Shown: positions 42,428 through 55,117 of the stretch, piece by piece | How positions within the stretch are numbered: position 1 is the stretch's first letter | How the letters are laid out: each line of letters begins with the position of its first letter | From: Eublepharis macularius | Taxonomy: Eukaryota > Chordata > Lepidosauria > Squamata > Eublepharidae | Assembly: GCF_028583425.1 (NCBI RefSeq) | Contig: NC_072800.1 | Coordinates: forward strand, 4,725,001 to 4,789,000 | DNA: 64,000 bases | Reading direction: 5' to 3' | Translations under genes and position numbers: made by a program | Notes under the pieces: model-generated | The model's input: only the letters and a program-made list of their open reading frames with translations | Told to the model about the DNA's origin: nothing | Databases searched by the model: none

Positions 42428-43089
42428 GACAGGACTGATAAAAGGGTGACTCCAATCAAATCTTTTTGGGACAGAAATGTGTACCTTATCAGCATCACCA
42501 GTTTAATTTTAAAAAAAAATGAAACTGGCAGACATTTAGCAGAACTCTAAACTAGAGAATTATGATGATGAAAAATAAGGAGGAGTCAGTTATTTTACAA
42601 GAACTGTATTGCAAGCACACCCATAAAGGCATATACAGCACAGAGCACGTTTTCTCCCTTCCCTTGTGAAAACCATGACTCTTGTCCAACCCTTCCCTGG
42701 CGTTCTTCTCTATCTTGGGCATACAGCCTGATTCAGTGTTGGCAACATATTGGCAAGCCCTCCATACAAAATGACCACTGTATCTGAAGGCCACGGTATG
42801 CCGCGAGCATGGAGGTGGCAGGGGCTGTGCCAACAGCGGCACCACTCACATTAACATTAAGCCACAAAGACCTCATTACAGTCAAGACCAAGGGAAACCA
42901 AACACCATTTTTAAGGCAAATCTGGAAAAAATATTACAATTGACACCCACAAATGGATGGACTGGATCCAGCACTTAGTACAGTTCTGCATGTGCCAGGT
43001 CTTGTGCTGCAGCGAGCACTTTCCTCCATGTAGGATAGTGGCCAGAAACGGATTGCATGAGATCTTGCACAAGAGGAAACACAAGTGAG
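42428..43089. other. No recognised feature
   Basis: Nothing supported. Confidence 0.35.
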
Positions 43090-43207
43090 TATAGAACCAT
43101 AGAATCATAGAGTTGGAAGGGGCCACACAGACCATCCAGTCCAACCCCCTGCCCAGTGCAGGATCAGCCTAAAGCATCTCTGACAAGTATTCGTCCAGCC
43201 TCTGTCT
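43090..43207 (-). repeat. CR1 LINE 3' end
   Basis: The reverse complement of 'accatagaatcatagagttg' to 'gtattcgtccagcctctgtc' equals the CR1 tail seen at 52970-53070 and 61990-62110. A severely 5'-truncated copy. Confidence 0.85.
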
Positions 43208-44852
43208 ACAATACATTTAACGTACATTTGAACCTTCCACTAAGGTTCTATTGTGGTCTTCTTTTTGTGCAAGAGCTCTAGTGCAGGTGGAGATGTTGTG
43301 CTGAATCCAACTCCGTGTATTTTATTTATATGTATTGTGGTTGCATAGCGGCATGTTATTACAGAGAAGTGCAGTCAAACATTTACTAATGAAGATTCTG
43401 TCCATACTATGCACCACTTGGACATATAGGAAATTTTTTAATCTGGCTAAAATTATCTCTGACATCCAAGAGTGATCAGAAGACTTTAAATTTGATGTTT
43501 TTTTAAAAAAATTTTTTTTTTAAATGAAGCAAATTTGAGTATGCCTGTGTGCCTGTCTTATGTATCTAGTAAATTCAAGTGTATAGATATTTTTAAAATG
43601 AAACCTTTGCCAGACTATGCAGTCCTGTTTAATTCTTTGAACATTTCCCTAGCAGAAAGCCAAAGGCAACGTTCAAATAATTGGTTGGCTAAGTATACTG
43701 TGTTTTAGAAAGAATGGAAAGGAAAATAAAAGAAAATAAAGAATCTCTGCTAATTAGATTTGGAGCCCTAAAGGATAAATCTGTCAGTTAACAGGTTCTG
43801 TTTTTTTTCTCCTAGTTATAAAGAACCTAACAAGTCCTAGAATCCCCTAGGCCCAGTGAACAGGTCAGGCTTTTCTCCCAGTTCATTGAACTGGAGTCAC
43901 AGTAGAGGCAGCACAGATTCAGTTTCAAGAAATAAAAGGAAGGCTCCTTGCAACTTTTATCCATTTAACACACTACTTTAAAACTTGGTGGGTCTCAGAC
44001 TTTCCAGCATCCTAGTTCTTTTGTCTGGCAATGGTTATATTTCATTTTGTGTGACATTATTATCCCCAGATTGTGTGTGGGGGATGGGCTCACAGCAAAC
44101 CTTCAAATAACCCAGTAGATCTCCAAGTCTGATAAGAATCCCAGACACTTCCTTGCAACTTGTACTAACGTCGATTGAATTCCTCTGATCTATTCTGTAC
44201 ATCGAAGCTTCAGAGGAACAGTGAATCATTCCCAAGTTATTGACTTCTGTCCAGCCATGTGTCTAGTAGAGTTCTTTCACTAGCAATCGAGGGTCTATAT
44301 TAAAGGGATCTGGCAACACTAACTGCCAGGTATCTGAACTTCGTCTCCTCTCGAGTCTAGAGCCTAATCGCTCACCCACTCCTTGTTTCCCTGCTGCATG
44401 CTCCAAGACCCCAACTTCCAATCCAAGCCTGAATTAATCCATGCTGCCCAATTTGAACGAAGACACGTACGAAGTGTCCATATGAATATACTTCATTTAC
44501 ATCTTGTATCGGTGTCCTGCAGTATAAAGATAGCATTCCATCATCAGGTGCTTTGGGGTTTTTTGACCTCTTGTTCCTTTCTTGTCTTTTTTTCTGCTGG
44601 CTCATTCTTTGTGCCACTTGTATCTTTTGGTGCACCCTTGTTGTACTTTCAACACGCTCCCACTGTGCCCTATGCACTTCATTTGTCCAAACATCAGGCA
44701 CCATTTTCGGCTTGTGAACATCCACATGATCCCTCTCATCTATCTTTTCATGGAGTCTGGGAGTCTTCTATCTTGGACCCATCACTCTTCAGGACAGTTC
44801 GTATGCTTTATTAATACACCAATGCTAGTGTAGTTAGGAGCATCCAAAAGCT
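43208..44852. other. No recognised gene
   Basis: AT-rich. Opposed open frames at 44372-44833 have no recognisable domain. Confidence 0.35.
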
Positions 44853-44968
44853 TGTGAGATAGCTGCCTGGGAACCTTGGCACCTGTGAGGAAAGCACTTA
44901 AACACTGAAAGGATTAAAGATGGAGTCGGTTAGGCAAGAACATGCATGAGAGCATTCTGAACCTGACA
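44853..44968 (-). repeat. Truncated 3' LTR of the gypsy element (116 bp)
   Basis: Identical to 50484-50599 as far as I can see. It starts TGTCAGGTTCAG on the minus strand and stops abruptly at 44853. Confidence 0.85.
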
Positions 44969-47900
44969 TTCTGCCCCCTCTAAGATGCCCCCCCCCAGGT
45001 TTATGTGGATAACGAGAATGGAATGCTTTAACTAATCTAGGAGCATGAACATGTACAGAATTCACCCACTCATCAAACCCAGAGTTAAAGTCCTTCCACC
45101 TGATAAGGTAAAACAGTTGGTTTCTTTTCACCTTAGAGTCTAAAATTTGCTGTACTTCGTAGTGAGTTTGATCATCAATTAAAGTTGGGATTGGAGGGGC
45201 ACGGATGTGCCATTGGTCTGCAGGAGGCGTTCTTTTTAACAGACTAATGTGAAAAGTATCGTGTACGTGGCGCAAATTCTTTGGTAAATCCAAGGCAACA
45301 GTCACTTTGTTGATCACTTTACGAACAGGAAAGGGTCCAAGAAATTTTAATGCGAGCTTACAGCTGGTTTGAGTTACTTTCAGATTCTTTGTGGAGAAGG
45401 TCGCCTGGCTGTAAATCCCAATCAGCCGCACGGTGGCGGTCAGCGTATCGTTTGTAATCCTCTTTGGCTTTGTCGAGATGTTTTTTAATTTGAGTCCATT
45501 GTTGAGCAGCTTCCCCCCACCATTCTGTCACGTCTCTGGAAGCCGCCGTAGGAGGGGGGAGCGCTTCAAACGGGAAGGGGTTGAAGTGGAAGCCATAAAC
45601 GACTTTGAAGGGAGTTTCCCCTGTGGAGGCGTGCATACTGTTATTGTAAGAGAATTCTGCCAAGGGGAGCAAATCGACCCAATTATCTTGTTGGAAGTTA
45701 ATATAACAGCGAAGAAATTGCTCCAGGATTTGATTAGTTTTTTCCGACTGTCCGTCGGTTTGAGGATGATGGCTTGAACTCAAACCTTGTTCAATATTTA
45801 GCAGTTGTAAAAGCTCCCGCCAGAAGTTGGCAACGAACTGTCCGCCGCGATCCGAAATCACCTTAGACGGAAAAGAATGTAATTTTACAATGTGTTTTAG
45901 AAAAATATCCACCAGTTTTTTAGCTGAAGGTATAGTGGTGCAAGGTATAAAGTGTGCTTGCTTGGAGAATAAATCCACTACCACCAGAATACAGTTGTGC
46001 CCTTTGGAGGGGGGTAAATCAGTGATAAAGTCCATGGAAATTACTTCCCACGGTCTGCTTGGTGTTTCTAACGGTTGTAATAATCCGGGAGGCTTGCCTT
46101 TGCGGGATTTGGCACTGAGGCAAATGGGGCAGGATGCTACATATTGGGAAATGTCCTTGCGCATGCCTGGCCACCAAAATTGACGCTGTACTAAATGAAG
46201 CGTCTTTAAGTACCCATAGTGTCCTGCCATAGGGGCATTGTGACAGCGCTGCAAGACTTCTTTCCTTAAGCTGGCGGGTACATAAAAGCGGTCCCCCCAA
46301 AGCCATTCCCCTTGTTTCGATTGTTGCAGTTTGCCTTTGGGCACTTCCCCCCCCTCCTTTTCCACTTCAGCTTTCAGCTTCAATCTCCACCTCTGATCGG
46401 GTTGAGGGGGCTGGGTAGTGCGACTGCGCGTTGTTACCACACCCCCTAATTGCGTAGGTGAAAAGACGGTGTCTATAGTCTCCTCCCTCTTGCTTTTGTG
46501 TTGGGGCATGCGCGAGAGGGCATCAGCTAGAAAGTTAGTTTTGCCCGGCAAAAAGTTCAAAGTGAAATTGAATTTGGAAAAGTATTCTGCCCAGCGCAGC
46601 TGTTTAGCATTTAGTCTTCGAGGACTGCGTAGGGCTTCTAAATTTTTATGGTCTGTCCAGACCTCGAACGGATGATGGGCTCCCTCTAACCAATGCCTCC
46701 AGGTAGTGAGAGCTGCTTTTACAGCAAATGCTTCCTTCTCCCATACATTCCTATTTCTTTCTGCTTCAGAAAATTTCCGAGATAGGAAGGCACAGGGCTT
46801 GAGCTTCCCGTCCTCCCCCTTCTGCAAAAGTACGCCCCCTATTGCGGTGTCGCTGGCGTCGACTTGCACTACAAAGGGGCGATTCTCGTCAGGGTGTTGG
46901 AGGGCAGGTTCGGAAACAAACTGCATTTTGAGAAGATCGAATGCCTCCTGGCATTCCCGTGTTCAGGGCAATTTGGCACTCGGCTTTTTGGCATTATCCC
47001 CCTTGTTTTTAGTTTTTAACAGTTCAGTTAGGGGAAGTGTAAGTTGAGCAAAGTTTGCAATGAACTCTCTATAGAAGTTGGCGAAACCTAAAAGGGACTG
47101 TAGTTCCTTGCGAGTAGTAGGAGTTTGCCAACTTTGGATTGCTTGTACTTTGCTCGGATCCATTTTTAAACCATCTTTGGAGATGCAGTAGCCCAAATAA
47201 GTGAGTTCCGTTTGGTGAAATTCACATTTAGATAGTTTGATGGGCAGTTTGTTACACATTAGGGTGGTTAGGACTCTTTTGACAAGATCCACGTGTTCCT
47301 CCTCAGATTCTGAATAGATTAAAACATCATCTAGGTAAACCACCACTCCTTTGTACAAAAATTCATGTAAGACTTCATTGATCATGGACATGAAAACCGA
47401 CGGTGCCCCAGCTAATCCAAACGGCATAACTAAGTATTTATACTGGCCGAGGGGCGTGTTAAAAGCGGTTTTCCATTCATCCCCTGCTCTGATACGAATG
47501 TGGAAGTAGGCATCTTTTAAGTCTAATTTTGTAAAGATCTTACCTTGAGCCACGACGTTGAGAAGGTCTCTGATGAGCGGGATGGGGTATGCGTTGCTGG
47601 ATGACACAGTGTTAAGTCCCCGAAAGTCCGTGCACAGTCTTAAACCCCCATCTTTCTTTTTGACGAAGAGCACTGGTGCAGCATGCGGGCTGTTAGCAGG
47701 TCGTATAAATCCTCTTTGAAGATTCGTGTCAATGAACTTGCAAAGTTCTTCTCTTTCGTTGGGGCTCATGGGGTATAGGCGGCCCTTAGGCAGCGAGGCG
47801 CCTGGTAAAATTTCCACGGCACAGTCTGTCCTCCTATGTGGAGTTAAAGTATTGGCCTCTTCTTCTGTGAAGGCTTGGATGTAGGCTCTATATTCCTTGG

Positions 47901-48483
47901 GTATTTGATTAATTTCTTCCTGGCTGAGGAGAGCTGATTCTTTGTGGGTAGGATTGACACCCCAATTTTGATTCCAACAGTGACTTTTGCAGGCGTCATG
48001 GCTGAACGTAATGCTTCCTTCTGCCCAGTTTATATAGGAGTTGTGATCGCACAACCATCGGCTTCCCAGGATCAAGGGGTATTTGGCGGTGGCACTAATG
48101 ATGAACGATCTTACCTCCCAATGGTGCCCCATGCCGGTTACGACCAGAGTGGTTTCGGTAGTGACTGGGTTCATATTAGTGCCGTCCATTTGCTCAAAAA
48201 TAACGGGCGTTTGCAGTTCTTGTACAGGAAGCACTAATCCATTCACCAAGGCTGGGGCAATAATGTCTCTGGAGCAGCCCGAATCTATTAGAGCTTGCAC
48301 GCGGATGTGCATTTTTCGATCTGGATTTACTAATATTACGGGTATGAAGAGTATGGACCCTGGAGGTCGGTTCAAAGCAGGAACGGACTGAGGTTTGATC
48401 TGCCGTTTGGGTCCTTTTACGACAGATCCATTTCGTTTCCCGAAGCGGGACTTTCTGGTTAGAGCTGTTGAATCATATTCCAT
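44898..48483 (-). pseudogene. Gypsy pol, broken (protease, RT, RNase H, integrase, chromodomain)
   Basis: The first segment (48483-46963) has the aspartic protease site IDSGCS and RT with YLDD. An in-frame TGA at 46963-46965 interrupts it. The same frame continues through RNase H (VQVDASDTAIGG), the integrase zinc site (H...H...CPIC) and the DDE core (MDFITDLP, ISDRGGQF, SEKTNQ) to about 45400. A one-base frameshift there moves to 45431-44898, which ends in a chromodomain (YEVQQILDSKVKRNQLFYLIRWKDF region, then EWV). Chromodomains mark the chromovirus lineage and guide integration to marked chromatin. Its tail overlaps the 3' LTR. Two lesions make it non-functional as read. Confidence 0.9.
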
Positions 48484-50151
48484 AACTTCTTCTAACTCTA
48501 ACCCTCTCTAACCCTCTCTCGGAGAGGTTCTTCCGAGGAGCTCCTCCGCCCCTCGCAGATCTGGGAGCTGGTGTTGGGTGCAGTGGCGCCGAGTAGGTTG
48601 CAGGGGCTGGACGTCTTAGTTGGAGCAGAGGTCTTTGCACAGGCCGGTACGGACATTGCGCTGCAAAGTGACCACTTTGGCCACACTGCAGGCACAAACC
48701 TTGTTGCCATCTAGCATCTCTCGCTCCACGAGTAGCGTATCCAGCCCCTCGGCCTCCTTGAACGAGGACTGAGGAGCGCCTTTGGCCCGCTGGTTGTTGA
48801 TGTTGTTCTACTAAACGAACTTCCAGCATGCGATTTTCTACTTCGCAGGTTAACTGGATCCATCCTAACAGCGTAGGAGGGTTGTCTTGCATGAGAGCTC
48901 TATCCAACAATTCAGGATTTAACCCCTGTTTGAATAAAATGATTTTGGTGGATTCCTCACACCTTGGGCATTTGGCAGCGAGCTGTCGGAATTTTGTAAC
49001 ATAGTCTCTAGCCGACATGCTGCCTTGCCTAATAGACTGCAATTCAGTCCGGGCCCTGGTTTCTTCTGGGGGATCTTCATATTGGGCACAGAGCGCGTCC
49101 ACTAGCCCTTGAAGTGTATTCAACTCGGGGGCACCAATATCATAAAGTCCTACATATCAGTCAGCCGCTTTGCCTTGAAGTCTCGATCCCAGGTGTTCGA
49201 TTTGACTGGCTTCACTTCCAAATAGATGTCCCCATCGATTGAAAAACTGTACTGCTTGGACAAGGAAAAATCCCAGCTTGGAGGGATCTCCATCAAACGT
49301 AGCTTCTAGCTTAACCCAACCCATGGGAAGTTCTTGCCTGGGAGCTGGTGCTGGCCTCGGGTAGACGTCGAGCGGGGCGAGTTGTAAAGGAGGCTGTCGC
49401 GGTGTTGGCAGTAGCTGCGGCAGAGGCTGCTGAGGATAGGGTTGAGGTTGTTGTGGGGGAGGCCCTCCTGGGATCGGCTGGGGAGGCCCTCTAGGTACGG
49501 GTTGTAGCGGCGCTGGCCGTAGGGGTGCCGGCTGAACCGGCGGTGGGCCTCTAGGCGTTGGTAACCTGGGCGCTGGTAATAGAGGAGTGGGACTCGGCCC
49601 TTGGGGTGCCGGTTGAAACGGGGGTGGGTGAGGAGAGATAGGTTGGAGAGGCACCATGGCCCCCCGCGGCCCTGGCGTTTGGTGTGGCCTGGGAGTAGTA
49701 CCTCTTCCGATTCTGCTCATCCCAGGGATGACTCGCGGTGTATCTCCACTCGGGAGGCTTGGTGGCTGATTCGCTTGGGTCGTGGGTGGTGGCTGATCCG
49801 CTGGGGTCATGGGTGGAGGCACTATAGGGGAAGTGGGCCTCAGAGGTTGTCCTGGTTCCCCACCTCCTCCTCCGTTTCCACTGTCAGCGGGAATGATTGG
49901 ACGATTGGGACGGGGGTCTTCTGGACACGGTTCTCCACCTCCTCCACCGGCTCCATTGTCATCCGGTATGATCGGCTGTTCGGGACGGGGTTCTTCTGGA
50001 CACGGGTGTAGAGCGTAGTAACAGAGGAGCTGTTTCCTCTCGGTACAGGTCCCTGAGGTTCCAATCCTTGGGAGCCGGGGGAGGCATACGGGTCAAACAA
50101 AGGATCCCTGAGCGGGACAGCTTTGGAGTCCGTTTGATCCGGCTTAGGCAT
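48473..50151 (-). pseudogene. Gypsy gag, broken (CCHC nucleocapsid)
   Basis: Starts at the ATG at 50151 (MPKPDQTDSK). A frameshift lies near 49850. The next part is a proline/glutamine-rich stretch followed by a capsid-like region (LPMGWVKLEATFDGDPSKLG). An in-frame TGA lies at 49157-49159. The last part (49123-48473) contains FRQLAAKCPRC and a CCHC knuckle CLQCGQSGHFAAQC. pol begins in another frame, overlapping the gag end by 11 bases, so frameshifting would have been needed in the active ancestor. Confidence 0.85.
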
Positions 50152-50175
50152 TGGAAAAGTTGATTGGTAACAAAA

Positions 50176-50599
50176 TGTCAGAGCTGTGGCTAGATAATGT
50201 CCTTACTCCAGACTACCCTCTGCAATCAGACAACAGTCCATTGTTTCCAAAGGTTTTTACTGGAGAATTAGTTCATTATAGTCCACTGGCCTGAATACAA
50301 TATTCAGGATGGTACATATGCATTGTTACCAATGACAGGCAAAGCATGAGGTACAAAGTAACAGATCCCAGCAGGCCCAACCTCCCCCCATAGTTCTCAA
50401 AACAATCCCTTTGAAGCTAGGAAAGCGAAAGTCTCTCAAGGCCGGTTCTTGGTGGAACAGCGGTAGCCAAAACAATCCTTCTCTGTGAGATAGCTGCCTG
50501 GGAACCTTGGCACCTGTGAGGAAAGCACTTAAACACTGAAAGGATTAAAGATGGAGTCGGTTAGGCAAGAACATGCATGAGAGCATTCTGAACCTGACA
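50176..50599 (-). repeat. 5' LTR of the gypsy element, 424 bp
   Basis: The minus strand starts TGTCAGGTTCAG and ends GAGCTCTGACA, followed directly by TTTTGTTACC. The element at 62948 shows the same organisation (CTGACA then TTTTGTTAGG), which supports this boundary. Confidence 0.75.
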
Positions 50600-50687
50600 C
50601 AGTTCAGCCCAGAAAATTGCAGCATTTTGTTAGATATGGCAGTGCATGAGTTTTGACTGTATGGCATGGAGTGTTTGTACCAGTGAA

Positions 50688-50749
50688 CAGGGCCGGATCT
50701 ACAAATTTTTGGAGGGGCGGGGCAGAAGTAAAAAATGGCACCCTCTTAT
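50688..50749. repeat. Left end of an older element carrying the CR1 insertion (candidate hAT)
   Basis: CAGGGCCGGATC at 50688 is the reverse complement, with one mismatch, of GATCCAGCCCTG at 53307-53318. CAGGG ends are typical of hAT elements. No target duplication was found. Confidence 0.4.
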
Positions 50750-53070
50750 AGCTACTGTGTGAGAAGCTGAGGGTGAGTGGGTTCTGTGTAGCTTGCTAGA
50801 GAGTGGTTCTGCTTAAGTTCTGTGTGGGGCTGTTGGGGGCTGAGTGAATTGCTGTTGTTTGCAGCTGGTTGCTGTTGCTCTTGGTTACAAGCCCCGCCCC
50901 CTAGTGTCCTGGGGCCCTGCTGGGCTAGGCAGGAAGGGACCTTTTGAAACAAAAGGCTCCTCCTCGCCAGAGGCAGAGCGGAAGCACCTGGGCTGAGGCA
51001 AGAGCACATGGTGGAGAGCTGAAGCTAGAAGGTCAGAGTTTGTTGTCTTTCTGCCTTTTGCCTTTCCTAGCTACTGTGTGAATTGCTGTTGTTTGCTGCT
51101 GGTTGCTGTTGCTCTTGGTTACAAGCCCCGCCCCCTAGTGTCCTGGGGCCCTGCTGGGCTAGGCAGGAAGGGACCTTTTGAAAAAAAAAGGCTCCTCCTT
51201 GCCAGAGGAGCGAGCCAAAGGGTGCGAGCCAAAGGGCTCTTCGCCTGTGGCTCTTGGCCTGGGATCTGCCTGGGGGACCTGAAACTCTGCTGGTATACTG
51301 GTTCTGCTGGTACTCTAGGTATATATTTGGAAGGCAATAATGTCTACTGAAGCCCCCTTTGCAGTCACCTGCATGGAGTGTGCCATGTTTGTTTTCCTCC
51401 CAGAAGAGAAGACAGAGTTCTCTTGCCAGAAGTGTAAGCTGGTCAGACTTTTGGAAGAAAAGGTTCAGAGCCTGGAGGAGAGGATAACCACCCTTCAGGA
51501 GGTCAAGGAAGGGGAGGATTTTATTGACAACTGGAATGTGCTAGTGGATGGGTATGAGTTGTTCAAGAAAAAACAGAAGTGTAGAAGAGGAGGTGGAGTG
51601 GCGTTGTATGTGAGGAGAGGGCTTGATTGTCAAGAAGTTATGGAGAATGGGGTGGACAGCCCAGTGAAAAGTATATGGGTAGAAATAAGGGGAGGAAGGA
51701 CAAAGGGTATTATTGTTGGAGTCTGCTACAGACCACCTGACCAGCGAGAAGAAACGGATGCTGAATAGATTTTAAAGGGCTCAGTCTGTAAGCATCTGAA
51801 GGACCGCTCAGTGATCCAGGGAAGTCAGCATGGTTTTGTTCCTAACATATCTTGCCAGACCAACCTGGTTTCCTTCTTTGATCGAGTGACCAGTTTACTG
51901 GATCGGGGGAACTCTATTGACGTGATTTATCTGGATTTCAGTAAAGCTTTTGATAAGGTCCCCCATGACATTCTGATGGGCAAACTGGAAGACTGTGGAA
52001 TGGACTATAAGATAGTTCGGTGGATAGGGAACTGGTTGGAGGACCGCACTCAAAGAGTGGTGGTCAATGGCGTTTCATCAGATTGGAGGGAGGTGTCCAG
52101 TGGGGTGCCGCAGGGCTCAGTTTGGGGCCCGGTACTTTTCAATATTTTTATCAATAATCTGGATGAAGGAGTGGAAGGGCTGCTCATTAAATTTGCTGAT
52201 GATACCAAATTGGGAGGGGTAGCAAACATCTAGAAGATAGAATTAAAATTCAACAAGACGTGAATACTCTGGAGAAGTGGGCAGCTGTGAATAGTATGCA
52301 ATTCAACAAAGACAAGTGCACAGTATTCCATCTGGGCCACAAAAATGGGAAGCACAAATACTGGATGGGGGATACACTTCTGGGCAGTAGTATATGTGAA
52401 AGGGATCTTGGGGTAAGAGTGGACTGTAAACTGAATATGAGCAGTTAGTGTGATGCGGTGGCAAAAAAGGCTAATTCGATCTTGGGTTGTATCAAAGGGG
52501 CCATAGCGTCGAAATCGCAGGAGGTCATAGCCCCTCTCTATACTGCCTTGGTCAGGCCACACCTGGAGTATTGTGTGCAGTTCTGGAGGCCTCACTTCAA
52601 AAAGGATGTGGACAAAATCGAGAGAGTGCAGAGCAGAGCGACGAGAATGATCAGGGGTCTGGAGACTGAGCCCTACGAGGAAAGGCTGAGTGCCTTGGGA
52701 ATGTTTAGTTTGGAGAAGAGGAGGTTGAGGGGGACATGATTGCTCTCTTTAAATTTTTGAAAGGCTGTCATTTGGAGGAGGGCAAGGAGCTGTTCCAGTT
52801 GGCAGCAGAGGGTAGGATGCGAAGCAATGGGCTTAAATTACATGCACAAAGGTACCGGCTGGATATTAGGAAAAACTTTTTCACGGTCAGAGTAGTTCAA
52901 AAGTGATATCAGCTGCCTAGGGAGGTGGTGAGCTCCGCCTCACTGGCAGTTTTCAAGAAGAGGCTGGATGAATACTTGTCAGAGATGCTTTAGGCTGATC
53001 CTGCACTGGGCAGGGGGTTGGACTAGATGGTCTGTATGGCCCCTTCCAACTCTCTGATTCTATGATTCTA
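50750..53070 (+). mobile_element. CR1 LINE with duplicated 5'UTR and internal deletions
   Basis: Two tandem 5'UTR copies (about 50750-51067 and 51069-51300) share 'gctactgtgtga' and the block from 'ggttgctgttgctcttggtt' to 'ggaagggaccttttgaaa'. An ORF1 zinc-finger start follows at 51340, then endonuclease and RT pieces joined by deletion. The 3' end is the CR1-typical 'gattctatgattct'. A closely related copy lies at 60380-62113. Confidence 0.85.
51340..52739 (+). pseudogene. CR1 ORF1/ORF2 deletion derivative
   Basis: Residues 1-50 from 51340 show the CR1 ORF1 cysteine pattern (C..C near CMECAM, CQKCK) and a short coiled coil. By about codon 65 the frame has jumped to ORF2 endonuclease sequence (RRGGGVALYVRRGLD, GVCYRPP). 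A stop at 51766-51768 marks a second junction. From there RT resumes with [29 protein letters not shown] and FADDTKLGG (51811-52233), and then the C-terminal block [20 protein letters not shown] (52458-52739). Frames change between blocks, so no functional protein is expected. Confidence 0.8.
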
Positions 53071-53318
53071 AGACCAACGGAGCAACCGGCCTCCCAGCCA
53101 CTCGCGCTGCTGCCGCCACCCGCCAGCTCCGTGGCGCGCCGGGACAGCCGGCTTGCCGTGGGGGCGGGGGGGAAGGCGAACGGTGCAGGTGGCTGGGAGG
53201 CCGCCCACACCGTTCGCTTTTCCCCAGGCGCACTCCCGGGGCTGGCAGCTGCGCCTGGCGCCCCCTCTTTGGCAGCGCTGGGGGCAGACTACCCCCCCCC
53301 CCCATTGATCCAGCCCTG
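53071..53318. repeat. GC-rich right part of the older element around the CR1 insertion
   Basis: GC-rich block ending GATCCAGCCCTG, paired with 50688-50749. It contains 'ggcgaacggtg' and its near reverse complement 'caccgttcgc'. Open frames here are composition effects. Confidence 0.4.
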
Positions 53319-55030
53319 CTCTCTTGGAAACTGGAGACAAATAGATTCTTTTCCTGAAACCAAAGGTATGAACCTAGTTTTCCTTCACCTCATTGGAACA
53401 GGAGGTATTTCAAAAAGTCCTAGGGTACATCAGTTTTGTGACTATGATTCTATGATTTTTCTTTATATATACATATATGATCAGTGTTTTTAGTAAAGAT
53501 ATATAATAAACAACTGTTTTAAACAACAGAATAAATTGTATTGACTTCTATGAATTGTTAATAATAACACTTTCACATTATCTTATCCATCATTAGCTAA
53601 GCATTCCTCCTAGATTTCCTTTTGTTGTAGGGAGCTAAGGGAGTTCATAGGCAGACATGCCAATAAGCAGACATGCTTATTGGCCAAAGTCTTTTCAAAA
53701 GTCAAGGGTATGGAAAAGCAAATGGTTGGCTTCCAAATAGCAACTCTAGCTGCAGCCAAGGACTTGGAATAATAAAGCTGAAAGGGACCCTAAGAATCAT
53801 CTAATCTAACCCCTTCCGTCATAATTTAGGAAGTTCAGAGCTACCTGCCACCTGCCCCCTCCTCCACTGATCCCCGCTCAGTGCCAGAGGAAGGCAAAAA
53901 ACCTCCAGAATCTCTGGCCAATCCAGCCTGGGGGAAAAGTTGGGATTCTGTCTGCCATCTTCAGAAATTGACCATTTAAACATCAAGCTTCCCCAATGTA
54001 AGATTTTATGTTTTACACAAAGCTAAGCCAATCTAAGTGTAGAGCTAAGGAAGCTCCTACCAAAGGACATCAATAGTTTTTTCCTAATGTTTTGAATTTG
54101 GTTAACTGTTCTCCAATAACCCTTCTAAATAATTCATTAATATGCAATATGATAGGAATTGTACATTTAAAAATTTTTTTAAAAACACTGAGAAAACGGT
54201 ATTTCTGGGGCTTGTCCTTCAAAATAGAACACACAGATTTACACTCTAGGATCAGTATTAATGAGAATGGTTTGGAGTTACTCTGATCTCACCACAAAGC
54301 CATTACCTTGAAACAAAATGTGAATCACTTAAGTGGCTTTCCAAGTTTTGGCAGCATGTAAACACCCGATTACTACCACTATGTCATGTATGTCTGTACC
54401 CATTCATCCATGCCAATTTTGATTCTAATTCTGATGCTTAGTCCAGTTGTTGTAAACATGATCTTGGTGTAACTCAATTTCCTTTTCTTAGTGTTCTAAC
54501 TGCTTCTCAAGCTTTCACAGGTGGTTATCTGTTGGACTCTTCAGTGTTTATGACCTTATATTTCCTCTCAGACTATGTTATGTCTTTCTTCTTAGCAACG
54601 CATCGTGATATCACAAATATGTAAAATGTTCTCACAAAGAAAGAGCGGCAAAAGATTGTTTATAATTGGGAGGGGGAGGAAAAAGTGAACTAGGAAAGAG
54701 ATGTATCTTTCACATGTGGTCATTCCTGTCAATCTCTAGTCAAGCTGCTTAGATGCTTGTCTTACTGCTAAGTAGACCTATAGACCTGAATATGGAAATA
54801 ATCTGATTTCTGAATAAAATCCATTTGACTAAGTACGTGTGTCTCACTGCAAATGGGACAGAGATATGTCTGCTATATGACTGTCACCCATAGCCTGACA
54901 TACTAATGCATGTGTTATGTGTTTTTAAATGATTTGCAAAATCAAGTGGACCGATTTGACTGGATTTGTTTGTGCCCAGGTCACAACGCCATTTGATTTC
55001 TATTCAAGCAAACAAGTCTATGTAACTTGG
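53319..55030. other. No gene; old CR1 3' remnant at about 53762-53935 (minus)
   Basis: 'ctgaaagggaccctaagaat' and 'gccagaggaaggcaaaaaac' are CR1-tail-like. The rest is AT-rich and unassigned. Confidence 0.4.
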
Positions 55031-55117
55031 GCTGCAATCCTAAGGACATTTTCCTAGGAGTAAGTCCCATTGAAGAACATGGGGCTTACTTCTGAGTAGA
55101 TCTCCTTAGGATTGCTC
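55031..55117. repeat. TGCAATCCTA-family palindromic miniature element
   Basis: gctgcaatcctaagg ... ccttaggattgctct, with inner 'gagtaagtcccatt' and 'gggcttacttctgag' partly complementary. Confidence 0.7.

Larger units (their letters stand above)
44853..50599 (-). mobile_element. Ty3/gypsy chromovirus-type retrotransposon, 3' LTR truncated
   Basis: Read on the minus strand: a 5' LTR (50599-50176), a 24-base leader, a gag with a CCHC knuckle, a pol with protease, RT, RNase H, integrase and chromodomain, a polypurine tract (AGAGGGGGCAGAA), then only the first 116 bp of the 3' LTR (44968-44853). These 116 bp are identical to the start of the 5' LTR. Truncation explains the absence of a target duplication. 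The reading frames carry stops and frameshifts. A related element begins at 62948. Confidence 0.9.

Noticed and set aside
44853-50599. The 116-bp identical ends of the gypsy element as complete LTRs
   Set aside because: The 5' side has a TG...CA unit of 424 bp abutting the gag leader, and a related element has a similar 417-bp LTR. The left copy is only the first 116 bp, so it is a truncated LTR.
53062-53493. A 143-codon protein on the GC-rich block
   Set aside because: It spans a CR1 tail and a GC-rich repeat remnant, with opposing open frames and no domain.
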